Positions 16,367-22,668 of a stretch of 24,747 bases of DNA are shown one piece after another. This DNA is from a virus. Within the stretch, counting starts at the first letter, position 1. The number at the start of each line of letters is the position of its first letter. The DNA is taken from positions 1 through 24,747 of the IMG/VR virus record IMGVR_UViG_3300017962_000112; one strand, given 5' to 3'. The notes under the pieces were generated by a model, which did no database searches, was not told the DNA's origin, and saw nothing but the letters and a program-made list of their open reading frames with translations. The position numbers and the translations under genes are program-made.

Positions 16367-16367
16367 T
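16339..16367 (+). promoter_or_regulatory. Early-type promoter for gp45, with an overlapping late-like box
   Basis: TTTACA (16339-16344), 17 bp, perfect TATAAT (16362-16367), located in the last codons of gp46 and 27 nt before the gp45 ATG. AATAAATA (16365-16372), one mismatch from the late element, overlaps the -10 box, so the site might be used both early and late. Confidence 0.72.
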
Positions 16368-16393
16368 AAATACATTACTAATTGGAGTATATT

Positions 16394-17068
16394 ATGGAAT
16401 TGAAAGACGAAACACTTTCTGTATTGAAGAATTACGCATCGATTAATCCGAATATTGTAATTCATCAAGGCAATACAATTAAGACTATGACAGAAGCACG
16501 TAATGTATTGTCTTCTGCAACTTTATCCGAAGATTTTCCACAAGACTTTGGCATCTATGATCTCAATGAGTTTCTTGGTGTGATTAATCTTGTCGGTGAA
16601 CCTCGACTTAAATTTGAAACCGATTATGTTGTCGTGACTGACAGTAGTAATCGTTCTCGTGTAAAATACTTTTTCTCAGATCCAGAGATGCTTACAACTC
16701 CTACAAAGGATGTTAAAATGCCTCCGGCTGATGTAAAGTTTATTTTAGATAATGATACGCTAAACCGAATTAAACGAGCGGCTTCTACTCTTGGCCACTC
16801 TGAACTTTCCATTACTGGAAAAGATGGTGTATTAAGTCTATCTGTCGTTGATAGCCAAAATGCAACATCAAACGCATTCTCTATTGATGTGAGTGGAGAA
16901 TTTGCTGGAGATAATTTTAACTTCATATTTAATATTGCAAATCTAAAAATGATTCCGGGTGATTATGAAGTTGGTATTTCTTCAAAACTTATTTCACATT
17001 TTGTTAACAAGGAACTAGGCATCGAATATTGGATTGCCCTAGAAAAGACATCAACGTACGGAGTATAA
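16394..17068 (+). CDS. 45: Sliding clamp gp45
   Basis: A trimeric ring that tethers the polymerase gp43 and, late in infection, the gp55 RNA polymerase. It has 224 residues (T4: 228). Alignment with T4 runs end to end: MELKDETLSVLKNYASINPNI, the IYDLNEFLGVINLV segment (T4 IYDLNGFLGILSLV), DNFNFIFNIANLKMIPGDYEV (T4 ENTFNFIINMANMKMQPGNYK) and IEYWIALEKTST. ATG 16394 is the right start: TTGGAG lies 8 nt before, and starting at TTG 16382 would translate that ribosome site. It has its own early-type promoter. Confidence 0.95.
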   Translation: MELKDETLSVLKNYASINPNIVIHQGNTIKTMTEARNVLSSATLSEDFPQDFGIYDLNEFLGVINLVGEPRLKFETDYVVVTDSSNRSRVKYFFSDPEMLTTPTKDVKMPPADVKFILDNDTLNRIKRAASTLGHSELSITGKDGVLSLSVVDSQNATSNAFSIDVSGEFAGDNFNFIFNIANLKMIPGDYEVGISSKLISHFVNKELGIEYWIALEKTSTYGV

Positions 17069-17069
17069 T

Positions 17070-17285
17070 ATGTCAGATAAAAAAGAAGAGCAGCAGGATC
17101 CGCATGCTCCTATTTACGAAACATCTAATCGTGCATCGCGTAGCATGATTGCTGTTATCGATACTATGTGTCAACGTGGCGCATTTAAAGGAGAAGAGCT
17201 TTCAACTATTGGTCAACTTCGAGATCAATGTGTACAAGTAATTCAAATGGCAGAAAATTATCAACAGGAAAAAGCGTCTGCATAA
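17070..17285 (+). CDS. Small protein between clamp and clamp loader, function unknown
   Basis: 71 residues, hydrophilic, with a disordered acidic start (MSDKKEEQQDPHAPIYE) then two likely helices (SRSMIAVIDTMCQRGAFKGEELSTIG and LRDQCVQVIQMAENYQQEKAS). It begins 1 nt after the gp45 stop and shares its ribosome context (GGAGTATAATATG). In T4 the gene in this place is rpbA, an RNA-polymerase-binding protein of ~129 residues; I see no similarity, so it is not named so. The setting suggests a clamp or polymerase accessory role. One alternative is a small transcription modifier. Reality of the gene is well supported by fit and codon use. Confidence 0.75.
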   Translation: MSDKKEEQQDPHAPIYETSNRASRSMIAVIDTMCQRGAFKGEELSTIGQLRDQCVQVIQMAENYQQEKASA

Positions 17286-17314
17286 TTTACATTCCCACCA
17301 AACTGTGTTACAAT
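17286..17314 (+). promoter_or_regulatory. Early-type promoter for gp44
   Basis: TTTACA (17286-17291), 17 bp, TACAAT (17309-17314) in the 50-nt gap before gp44, 21 nt from the ATG. The first bases after the -35 (TTCCC) recur in the gp43 promoter, suggesting a shared extended -35 element. Confidence 0.72.
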
Positions 17315-17335
17315 ATTATATTATGAGGGAAAATT

Positions 17336-18274
17336 ATGTCAAACGAATTTTTATGGGTCGAAAAATATCGGCCATCACGTATCTCTGAAACAATACTGCC
17401 TCTCAGACTTAAAGAAACGTTTCAGAGTATGGTAGATACCGGTGAATTGCCTAATATGCTTTTCACTGGTACTGCCGGTCTGGGTAAAACGACTGTTGCC
17501 AAAGCTTTATGTAATGAACTCGGTTTAGATTATATCTTAATCAATGGTTCAGAAGAAGGCAACATCGATACGCTTCGTACTAAGATTAAACAATTTGCGT
17601 CTACCGTTTCATTACAAGGTGGATATAAAGTTGTTATCTTAGACGAAGCTGATTATCTTAATCCACAATCTACTCAACCTGCTCTTCGTGGTTTCATTGA
17701 AGAGTTTAGTAATAATTGTCGATTCATTCTTACATGTAATTTTAAAAACCGTATTATTGAACCACTTCATTCTCGTTGTGGTGTGTACGAATTTAATACC
17801 ACTAAAAAAGAAATGGCCGAGCTCGCTGCAGAATTCTTTAAACGGTTTATAAATATACTCGATACAGAGGGCGTACCGTTCGAGAAGAATGCTGCGGCTG
17901 ATCTCGTAATGAAATACGCTCCAGATTGGAGGAGAGTATTAAATGAAGGACAAAGGGGTAGATTTGGCAATAGCGGCATTAATGCTAACGATAATAGCAC
18001 TGGCCTTAGCACCATTAGCGATTTGACCAAATATCTAAAAGACAAAGACTTTAAAAAGATGAGGCATTGGGTCGTTAATAATATGGACGTTGATGCCTCA
18101 TCAATCTTTAGAGGGTTATATGACAATATGACTAATATTGTTGCTCCTCGATCTATTCCACAACTTGTTCTTATATTGGCCGATTATCAGTATAAGCAAG
18201 CTTTTGTTGCTGATCATGAATTAAACGTCGTTGCTTGTATGACAGAGATTATGGCAAATGTAGAGTTTAAATAA
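17336..18274 (+). CDS. 44: Clamp loader large subunit gp44 (AAA+ ATPase)
   Basis: Four copies of gp44 with one gp62 open the gp45 ring and place it at primer-template junctions. It has 312 residues (T4: 319). WVEKYRPSRISETILP at the start, Walker A GTAGLGKTT (45-53), Walker B VVILDEAD (99-106), sensor 1 ILTCNF (~131-136), the SRC arginine-finger motif (146-148) and a DWRRVLNEGQRG segment in the lid domain (T4 DFRKTIGELDSY). The C-terminal collar domain is helical. Shine-Dalgarno GAGGGA is 5 nt before ATG. Unlike T4, the next gene is not 62 but an inserted fusion gene that overlaps the gp44 stop by one base. Confidence 0.96.
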   Translation: MSNEFLWVEKYRPSRISETILPLRLKETFQSMVDTGELPNMLFTGTAGLGKTTVAKALCNELGLDYILINGSEEGNIDTLRTKIKQFASTVSLQGGYKVVILDEADYLNPQSTQPALRGFIEEFSNNCRFILTCNFKNRIIEPLHSRCGVYEFNTTKKEMAELAAEFFKRFINILDTEGVPFEKNAAADLVMKYAPDWRRVLNEGQRGRFGNSGINANDNSTGLSTISDLTKYLKDKDFKKMRHWVVNNMDVDASSIFRGLYDNMTNIVAPRSIPQLVLILADYQYKQAFVADHELNVVACMTEIMANVEFK

Positions 18275-19284
18275 TGCTAATTTTGTATACACAACCCAGA
18301 TGTCACTTTTGTGAAATCATGAAACGTCTACTTGGTAAGATGGACGAAGCTGAAGGATTTCAAATAGTTGATATTACTCAAGATGCTGAAGCTAAAAACT
18401 TTCTAAGAAAAAGAATGCATAAGACTGTTCCTATGCTTTATTGGAGAGTACCAGGTCATGACGTTTGGATCAATAAAGATATTGATACAAGAAAATTAAC
18501 TGGTGAAAATTTAGGTCAAAGAATAAGAGAAGCAATAGCATCGACTAAAAAAGATAATTGTCTTGTATTTGATGTTGATGGAACTATTACTCCAAGTCGA
18601 CAATCTATTAGTCCAGAACATAAAGAAATCTTAATGCAACTTGCAGAAAAAGTTGACATATATCTTCTTACTGGATCTGACTTTGCAAAGACAAAAGAAC
18701 AAGTAGGTGAACTTACTAAGGCTGTTAAAGGCTGTTATCAATGCGCTGGAAATGAATTGTGGGTAGATGATAAACTTATTCAATCTGCTCCTGAATTTGA
18801 CATACCAAAAATGATGGTTGCTTGGTGTAAACAAAAATTACATGAAAGTCCATTTCCACATCGTACTGGTAAGAAGCATATCGATCTACGTCCCGGTATG
18901 ATGAACTTTTCTATTATTGGTAGAGGTTGTACAAAAAAACAACGGCAACAATATATTGATTATGATATTAAAAATGGTGAAAGAGAAGCTTTAGCTAAAG
19001 AGTTTAATGAAGCATGGCATGGATATTCTGCACAAATAGCCGGTGAAACTGGAATTGACATTGTAGAACTTAATAAAGATAAAGGGCAGGTGTACGAACC
19101 TTTAAAAGAATTGTATAATAGTATTATCTTTTTCGGTGATGATACTCAAGATGGAGGCAATGATTATCCATTTGCTTCTAAAATACAATCATTCCCTCAT
19201 CGTTGTTTTCATGTTGAAAGTCCAGAAGAAACCTTTGAAACACTCAAATCTATTGAAAGATTATTTTTTAATGAATCCCTTTGA
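18274..19284 (+). CDS. Glutaredoxin-phosphomannomutase fusion (HAD type)
   Basis: Two domains in 336 residues. Residues ~1-90: glutaredoxin fold with active site CHFC (C10, C13) and the cis-proline TVP (51-53). Residues ~94-336: a HAD phosphatase-fold enzyme of the eukaryotic-type phosphomannomutase family, with FDVDGT (D100, D102), LLTGSDFAKTKEQ (family: GGSDFEKVQEQ), RPGMMNFSIIGRGC (family: RNGMLNVSPIGRSC) and FFGDDTQDGGNDYPF (family: FFGDKTMPGGNDHEI). Predicted reaction: mannose-6-phosphate to mannose-1-phosphate, with a fused redox module. It sits between clamp-loader genes 44 and 62, overlapping both (1 and 14 nt), so it is co-translated with the replisome. A simple sugar-phosphate phosphatase activity is the alternative. 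Confidence 0.85.
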   Translation: MLILYTQPRCHFCEIMKRLLGKMDEAEGFQIVDITQDAEAKNFLRKRMHKTVPMLYWRVPGHDVWINKDIDTRKLTGENLGQRIREAIASTKKDNCLVFDVDGTITPSRQSISPEHKEILMQLAEKVDIYLLTGSDFAKTKEQVGELTKAVKGCYQCAGNELWVDDKLIQSAPEFDIPKMMVAWCKQKLHESPFPHRTGKKHIDLRPGMMNFSIIGRGCTKKQRQQYIDYDIKNGEREALAKEFNEAWHGYSAQIAGETGIDIVELNKDKGQVYEPLKELYNSIIFFGDDTQDGGNDYPFASKIQSFPHRCFHVESPEETFETLKSIERLFFNESL

Positions 19285-19657
19285 ATTTCTAAACTCTATC
19301 AATACCACTAAAAAAGATGTAATAGTAGATGATATAACAGAAAAAGCTTACAATAGTTTTATGGTTAATCGTTCACTTTCTTATTTTAATGACACAGCTA
19401 TTCTCGCAAATGAGATGAATCGTTATCACCACCTTGACAATAAACTACAATTTGACTTTCTTATAAATATGGTTAGAAAGCGTAAACGCTTTTCTAAATG
19501 GATAAAGCCTCAAATTGAGAGTGACGTTGAAGTGGTAAAAGAATATTATGGCTATAGTAATGAAAAAGCCCGCCAAATATTACCTCTTCTGTCACCTGAA
19601 CAAATAAATGGGTTAAAAAAGAAGGTGAATAAAGGTGGAAGAACAAGTACTCGTTGA
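19271..19657 (+). CDS. 62: Clamp loader small subunit gp62
   Basis: The non-ATPase subunit of the gp44/62 loader. From ATG 19271 it has 128 residues, well short of T4 gp62 (187). The diagnostic part is YNSFMVNRSLSYFNDTAILANEMN followed by FLINMVRKRKRFSKWIKP, matching T4 [24 protein letters not shown] and YLMAAVPRGKRYGKWAK. The earlier in-frame codons (from 19136) lie inside the phosphomannomutase gene and read as nonsense, so 19271 is the start although its ribosome site is weak. It overlaps the upstream gene by 14 nt, which suggests coupling. It is missing parts of both T4 ends, as in other marine T4-likes. Confidence 0.9.
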   Translation: MNPFEFLNSINTTKKDVIVDDITEKAYNSFMVNRSLSYFNDTAILANEMNRYHHLDNKLQFDFLINMVRKRKRFSKWIKPQIESDVEVVKEYYGYSNEKARQILPLLSPEQINGLKKKVNKGGRTSTR

Positions 19658-19673
19658 GTGGTCTCCAGCTACA

Positions 19674-20045
19674 ATGTTGGAAGTTACTCTAAACGAACCA
19701 GATGATTTTCTCAAGGTTCGTGAAACATTGACACGAATAGGTGTCGCATCTCGTAAAGATAAAAAATTATTTCAGTCTTGTCATATTTTGCATAAACAAG
19801 GCAGATATTTTATTGTACATTTTAAAGAGCTATTCTTACTTGATGGTAAGAAAGCAAATCTTGAAGAAAATGATGTAGCTCGTAGAAATACGATTACGAC
19901 TCTAATGTCAGATTGGGGTTTGGTTGAAATTCAAAATGCTGAAGAAGCAAAACCATTAGCGCCACTCAGACAGATTAAGATTATTCCTTTCAAAGAGAAA
20001 GACCAGTGGGAACTCTGTCCGAAATATAATATCGGAAACAAATGA
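19674..20045 (+). CDS. regA: RegA translational repressor
   Basis: RegA binds AU-rich sites at start codons of early mRNAs and blocks translation. From ATG 19674 there are 123 residues (T4: 122) that align from the first residue: MLEVTLNEPDDFLKVRETLT against T4 MIEITLKKPEDFLKVKETLT, then the QSCHILHKQGRYFIVHFKE stretch, DWGLVEIQ, and a C-terminal WELCPKYNIGN. A GTG at 19635 inside gp62 would add 13 residues with no T4 counterpart; it has AAGG-type purines upstream and cannot be excluded. The gene order 44-62-regA is conserved. The TGA overlaps the next ATG (ATGA). Confidence 0.95.
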   Translation: MLEVTLNEPDDFLKVRETLTRIGVASRKDKKLFQSCHILHKQGRYFIVHFKELFLLDGKKANLEENDVARRNTITTLMSDWGLVEIQNAEEAKPLAPLRQIKIIPFKEKDQWELCPKYNIGNK

Positions 20046-20230
20046 ATGATTTATACATAAGCCCTTGCAAACAGATATGTCAACTTAATCAGGTTGATAA
20101 AGTTTGCAAGGGTTGTGGTCGTACTATTGAAGAAATTACAAAATGGCCAAAGATGACTTATCACGAAAGAATGAAAATTATGCAACGCTTAGGTTATGGA
20201 ACTAGGCGTAAAAAAATTAATCGGAAATAA
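20042..20230 (+). CDS. DUF1289-family cysteine-rich small protein
   Basis: 62 residues with the family signature SPCKQIC (C9, C13), VCKGCGRT (C22, C25), EEITKWPKMT and a basic C-terminus (MQRLGYGTRRKKINRK). The CX3CX8CX2C spacing suggests a bound zinc ion or iron-sulfur cluster. DUF1289 proteins are common in proteobacteria and their function is not known; the phage copy is probably host-derived. It is coupled to regA by ATGA. It overlaps the following oxygenase gene by 35 nt in another frame. Confidence 0.88.
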   Translation: MNDLYISPCKQICQLNQVDKVCKGCGRTIEEITKWPKMTYHERMKIMQRLGYGTRRKKINRK

Positions 20231-20831
20231 ACAATTGTATATTAAGATTATTGATAATTTTTTATCAGATCATACTCTCAATGAAGTTGATGAAGAGCTT
20301 AAAAATATAGTCTGGCCAAAGCACTTTACTCGTTCAGGGTCAGATATGTATGAAAGCACTGAACTTGAAAAATTACCGGTACTCAGAAAATTATATTTAC
20401 AATATTCAAGTTCGTCTTGGTTAAAATTTTTAGAAAATGAACTTGGCATATCAGGTATAATGCCGGATCCTCATCTTATTGGAGCTGGATATAGCGAAAT
20501 AAGAAATGGAGGAGATCTTAAACCACATATAGATTTTAATTGGAATGATTCTATCAAATTATATAGAGTAGCATCTTTAATAATATATCTTACTGATGAT
20601 CACACTGGAGGTGAATTTAAATTAGAAGATAGAGAAGCTATAGAAACTAAAAGAAATCGTGCATTACTATTTGAACATAGTGAAACAATTAGGCATATGG
20701 TATTGCCTGTGACTGGAGTAAGAAGAAACGTTAGATTTTTTTATTATGCTTCAAAGCTAAAACCGCCTGAAGGTTATCATAGAAGTCTTTATGGTTTTGA
20801 AAATGGAATTCCTATAGATGTCAAAGAATAA
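20196..20831 (+). CDS. 2-oxoglutarate/Fe(II)-dependent oxygenase
   Basis: 211 residues of the prolyl-4-hydroxylase-like double-stranded beta-helix type. Visible: GAGYSEIRNGGDLKPHIDFNW with the HxD iron ligands H111 and D113, ASLIIYLTDDHTGGEFKL, then the distal His (most likely H167 in IRHMVLP) and the 2-oxoglutarate-binding Arg (R177) in VRRNVRFFYY. Such oxygenases are frequent auxiliary genes of marine T4-like phages; targets (protein, nucleic acid or small molecule) are unknown. ATG 20196 is the only ATG before the conserved fold, with a poor ribosome site, so translation may depend on the upstream gene. DNA is markedly AT-rich. Confidence 0.88.
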   Translation: MELGVKKLIGNKQLYIKIIDNFLSDHTLNEVDEELKNIVWPKHFTRSGSDMYESTELEKLPVLRKLYLQYSSSSWLKFLENELGISGIMPDPHLIGAGYSEIRNGGDLKPHIDFNWNDSIKLYRVASLIIYLTDDHTGGEFKLEDREAIETKRNRALLFEHSETIRHMVLPVTGVRRNVRFFYYASKLKPPEGYHRSLYGFENGIPIDVKE

Positions 20832-21996
20832 GTTTTATATTTGGGACACTTCACTTGACATTGATCCTTTTGATTTTCAAAGAGCTAAAATCTATAATAA
20901 AGATATTATTAGATTACTAAATAATAATGTTGAATATCTATATCTAGATAAAACAATTATTAATAAAAGACTTAATAAATTTTTAATACTAAATTATTTG
21001 CAAATCGGCGATTTTAAACCTTCATTAAAAATAGATATTAATAAAAAAATAAAAGATTTTTGTATAAAAAATAATATAAAAATTATAGTTTCATTTACTA
21101 GAGAATTACTAAATACATGGACAAAGGATAGACCAGATTCAGATCATATTAAAAAATTAGATAACGTATATTATATGTTTAATAAAGGATACTGTGTAAA
21201 AGGATATGATATAGGAATAAGTTTTTTTGACCACGCATATAATCTAGGTTGTTTTCATATTGATATGGAAGATCCAGATCATCCAGACCATAAAAAAATC
21301 CTCACAATTGAATATAATAAACCTATAGAAAAAACTAAAAAATTTTCTATTGTGACAGGTATGTTAATACGTGATAGTAGAGTAGGTTTTGTTTTAAGAC
21401 TTATACGTGATAATTTACATAATCATCCAGAAATATTATTTACTAAAATTATGGGTAAAGATATTAGGCCTCACCATATTCCTTCAGAAGAACTTAAAGA
21501 AATATACGAAAAAAATAAATCGTACATTGAAGAAGATACCTTTTTAGAAGATAATATGAATATCTCTAAATTATATAGAGATAGCTTTGAATGGAGAGTT
21601 CCTGATATATTTTATAGCGCATTAATTAATGTTGTATTTGAAACTAGAGCAAGATCTACAGGATATGGTTCTTTAACAGAAAAAACATGGAAACCTATAA
21701 TGGCAGGAATACCGTTTATATGGATATCTTTTCCACACCAGATGCAATATTTAAAATCAATAGGATATAAATTTTATAGCTTTATAGATTATACGTTTGA
21801 TTCTATAAAAGATGATTGGAAGAGATATGAAGCGGTTTATAACGAATTTAAAAGATTGAACGATTTTTCTTTAGAACAATTAAAAGAAATGGTTGATAGC
21901 GAAAGCCATATTACAGAACATAATAAAAATATATTTTATAATAGAGATTATCATAGAGAACTAATGAATGTCTTTTCTACCATTACAAAAATTTGA
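20818..21996 (+). CDS. Glycosyltransferase-like protein
   Basis: 392 residues. The N-terminal half is poorly conserved and Lys/Ile/Asn-rich. The C-terminal half carries a pattern seen in phage and marine bacterial glycosyltransferase-like proteins (GT10-like C-terminal fold): GYGSLTEKTWKPIMAGIPFI at ~282-301 followed by QYLKSIGYKFYSF (~310-322), equivalent to the nucleotide-sugar-binding 'EKxxKPxxxGxPF...L...GF.TF' signature. Substrate unknown; the donor could be an amino sugar given the neighbouring aminotransferase. It overlaps the oxygenase gene (14 nt) and the aminotransferase (29 nt). It is among the most AT-rich genes in the window, with many AAA, ATA and AAT codons, which points to separate acquisition. 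Enzyme activity is inferred from the motif only. Confidence 0.65.
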   Translation: MSKNKFYIWDTSLDIDPFDFQRAKIYNKDIIRLLNNNVEYLYLDKTIINKRLNKFLILNYLQIGDFKPSLKIDINKKIKDFCIKNNIKIIVSFTRELLNTWTKDRPDSDHIKKLDNVYYMFNKGYCVKGYDIGISFFDHAYNLGCFHIDMEDPDHPDHKKILTIEYNKPIEKTKKFSIVTGMLIRDSRVGFVLRLIRDNLHNHPEILFTKIMGKDIRPHHIPSEELKEIYEKNKSYIEEDTFLEDNMNISKLYRDSFEWRVPDIFYSALINVVFETRARSTGYGSLTEKTWKPIMAGIPFIWISFPHQMQYLKSIGYKFYSFIDYTFDSIKDDWKRYEAVYNEFKRLNDFSLEQLKEMVDSESHITEHNKNIFYNRDYHRELMNVFSTITKI

Positions 21997-22567
21997 AAAT
22001 GAAATAGCTGAATTCTTTAGAGCTCCATATGCCGTAGCTACTGATTGTTGTACTCATGCTATTGAGATGTGTCTTCAACTTAAATTCTATGAGCAGCTGA
22101 ATATACCAGCAAAAACATATGTCTCTCTACCTTTTATGCTTGAAAAAATTAGAATGCCGTATAGGCTTGTAGATAAAAATTGGAGAGACTATTATTATGT
22201 AGCTGATGATATAATTGATGCTGCTTTGTATTGGGAAAAGAATGGATATATTCCTAAAACAAAAATGTGTTTATCTTTTCATTTTAAAAAGCATATCAAT
22301 ATTGGCAGAGGAGGTATGATTCTTCTTGATAATAAAGAAGAAAGAGATAGATTAGTACGTATGAGACACGATGGCAGATCTATATACGAAAATAAAACTT
22401 ATAATGAAGAAGATATTACAGATATAGGTTATCATTATTATATGACACCTGAAACTGCTTCAATAGGTTCTGAAATATTTAGAAAGAAAAAAGACTTAAA
22501 ACCAGAAACTAAAGGTAGTGCTGATTATCGAGATTTAAGAAATTACGCTTTTTTTAAAAAAAAGTGA
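21968..22567 (+). CDS. Compact DegT/DnrJ/EryC1/StrS-type aminotransferase
   Basis: 199 residues, about half the usual 370-400. The recognisable order is that of PLP-dependent sugar aminotransferases: FENEIAEFFRAPYAVATDCCTHAIEMCL (substrate/PLP phosphate area), VSLPFML, IIDAALY with D84 (PLP ring nitrogen), CLSFHFKKHINIGRGGM with S103 and K108 as the expected Schiff-base lysine, and a MRHDGRS segment. The C-terminal half (dimer-closing small domain) is largely missing; the protein ends after GYHYYMTPETASIGS plus a basic tail. The frame runs cleanly to its TGA, with no remnant downstream, so this seems a genuinely short family rather than a recent break. Probable role: amino-sugar synthesis for the adjacent glycosyltransferase. 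Confidence 0.75.
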   Translation: MSFLPLQKFENEIAEFFRAPYAVATDCCTHAIEMCLQLKFYEQLNIPAKTYVSLPFMLEKIRMPYRLVDKNWRDYYYVADDIIDAALYWEKNGYIPKTKMCLSFHFKKHINIGRGGMILLDNKEERDRLVRMRHDGRSIYENKTYNEEDITDIGYHYYMTPETASIGSEIFRKKKDLKPETKGSADYRDLRNYAFFKKK

Positions 22568-22603
22568 ATAGCAGCTATGTACATTTGATATAACAACTGC
22601 TAT
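22568..22603 (+). repeat. Inverted repeat flanking the hsp20 promoter
   Basis: ATAGCAG (22568-22574) and CTGCTAT (22597-22603), 22 nt apart, bracket the early-type promoter upstream of hsp20 and touch its -10 box. It may be an operator-like site or a weak hairpin at the end of the aminotransferase transcript; there is no U-run. Confidence 0.45.
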
Positions 22604-22606
22604 ATA
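22578..22606 (+). promoter_or_regulatory. Early-type promoter for hsp20
   Basis: TGTACA (22578-22583), 17 bp, TATATA (22601-22606). The -35 is identical to that of the gp55 promoter and the spacing equals that of the other early-type promoters here. The -10 box is fused with the late element at 22603. Confidence 0.55.
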
Positions 22607-22610
22607 AATA
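22603..22610 (+). promoter_or_regulatory. Late promoter (TATAAATA) for hsp20
   Basis: Exact TATAAATA in the 98-nt gap before hsp20. By analogy with T4 (start ~13 nt after the first T) the transcript should begin near 22616, right at the first leader hairpin. Confidence 0.8.
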
Positions 22611-22614
22611 ATAC

Positions 22615-22668
22615 GGATGCCGAAAGGGTCCAAATTTAATCTTGCTTGACATAAAGGAGATAACAATG
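22615..22668 (+). promoter_or_regulatory. ROSE-like RNA thermometer in the hsp20 leader
   Basis: Two hairpins fill the leader. Hairpin I (22615-22631), GGATGCCGAAAGGGTCC, closes a GAAA tetraloop with one bulged G. Hairpin II (22639-22661) pairs ATCTTGCTT with AAGGAGAT: A39-U61, U40-A60, C41-G59, U42-A58, U43-G57 wobble, G44 bulged, C45-G56, U46-A55, U47-A54, loop GACATA. It masks the whole Shine-Dalgarno AAGGAG five nt before the AUG region. The UUGCU strand with a bulged G opposite AGGA is the conserved heart of ROSE thermometers that control proteobacterial ibpA-type genes. Pairing is read directly; temperature response is inferred. Confidence 0.72.

Noticed and set aside
17848-17855. TATAAATA inside gp44
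   Set aside because: It lies mid-gene, 420 nt before the next start; no leader or ribosome site fits. It could in principle serve the fusion gene, but there is no support.
19462-19469. TATAAATA inside gp62
   Set aside because: Intragenic and not close to the regA start; regarded as chance, though late regA expression cannot be excluded.
22642-22665. Upstream TTG start for hsp20
   Set aside because: It falls inside the Shine-Dalgarno-masking hairpin, has no ribosome site of its own, and would translate the AAGGAG that serves ATG 22666.
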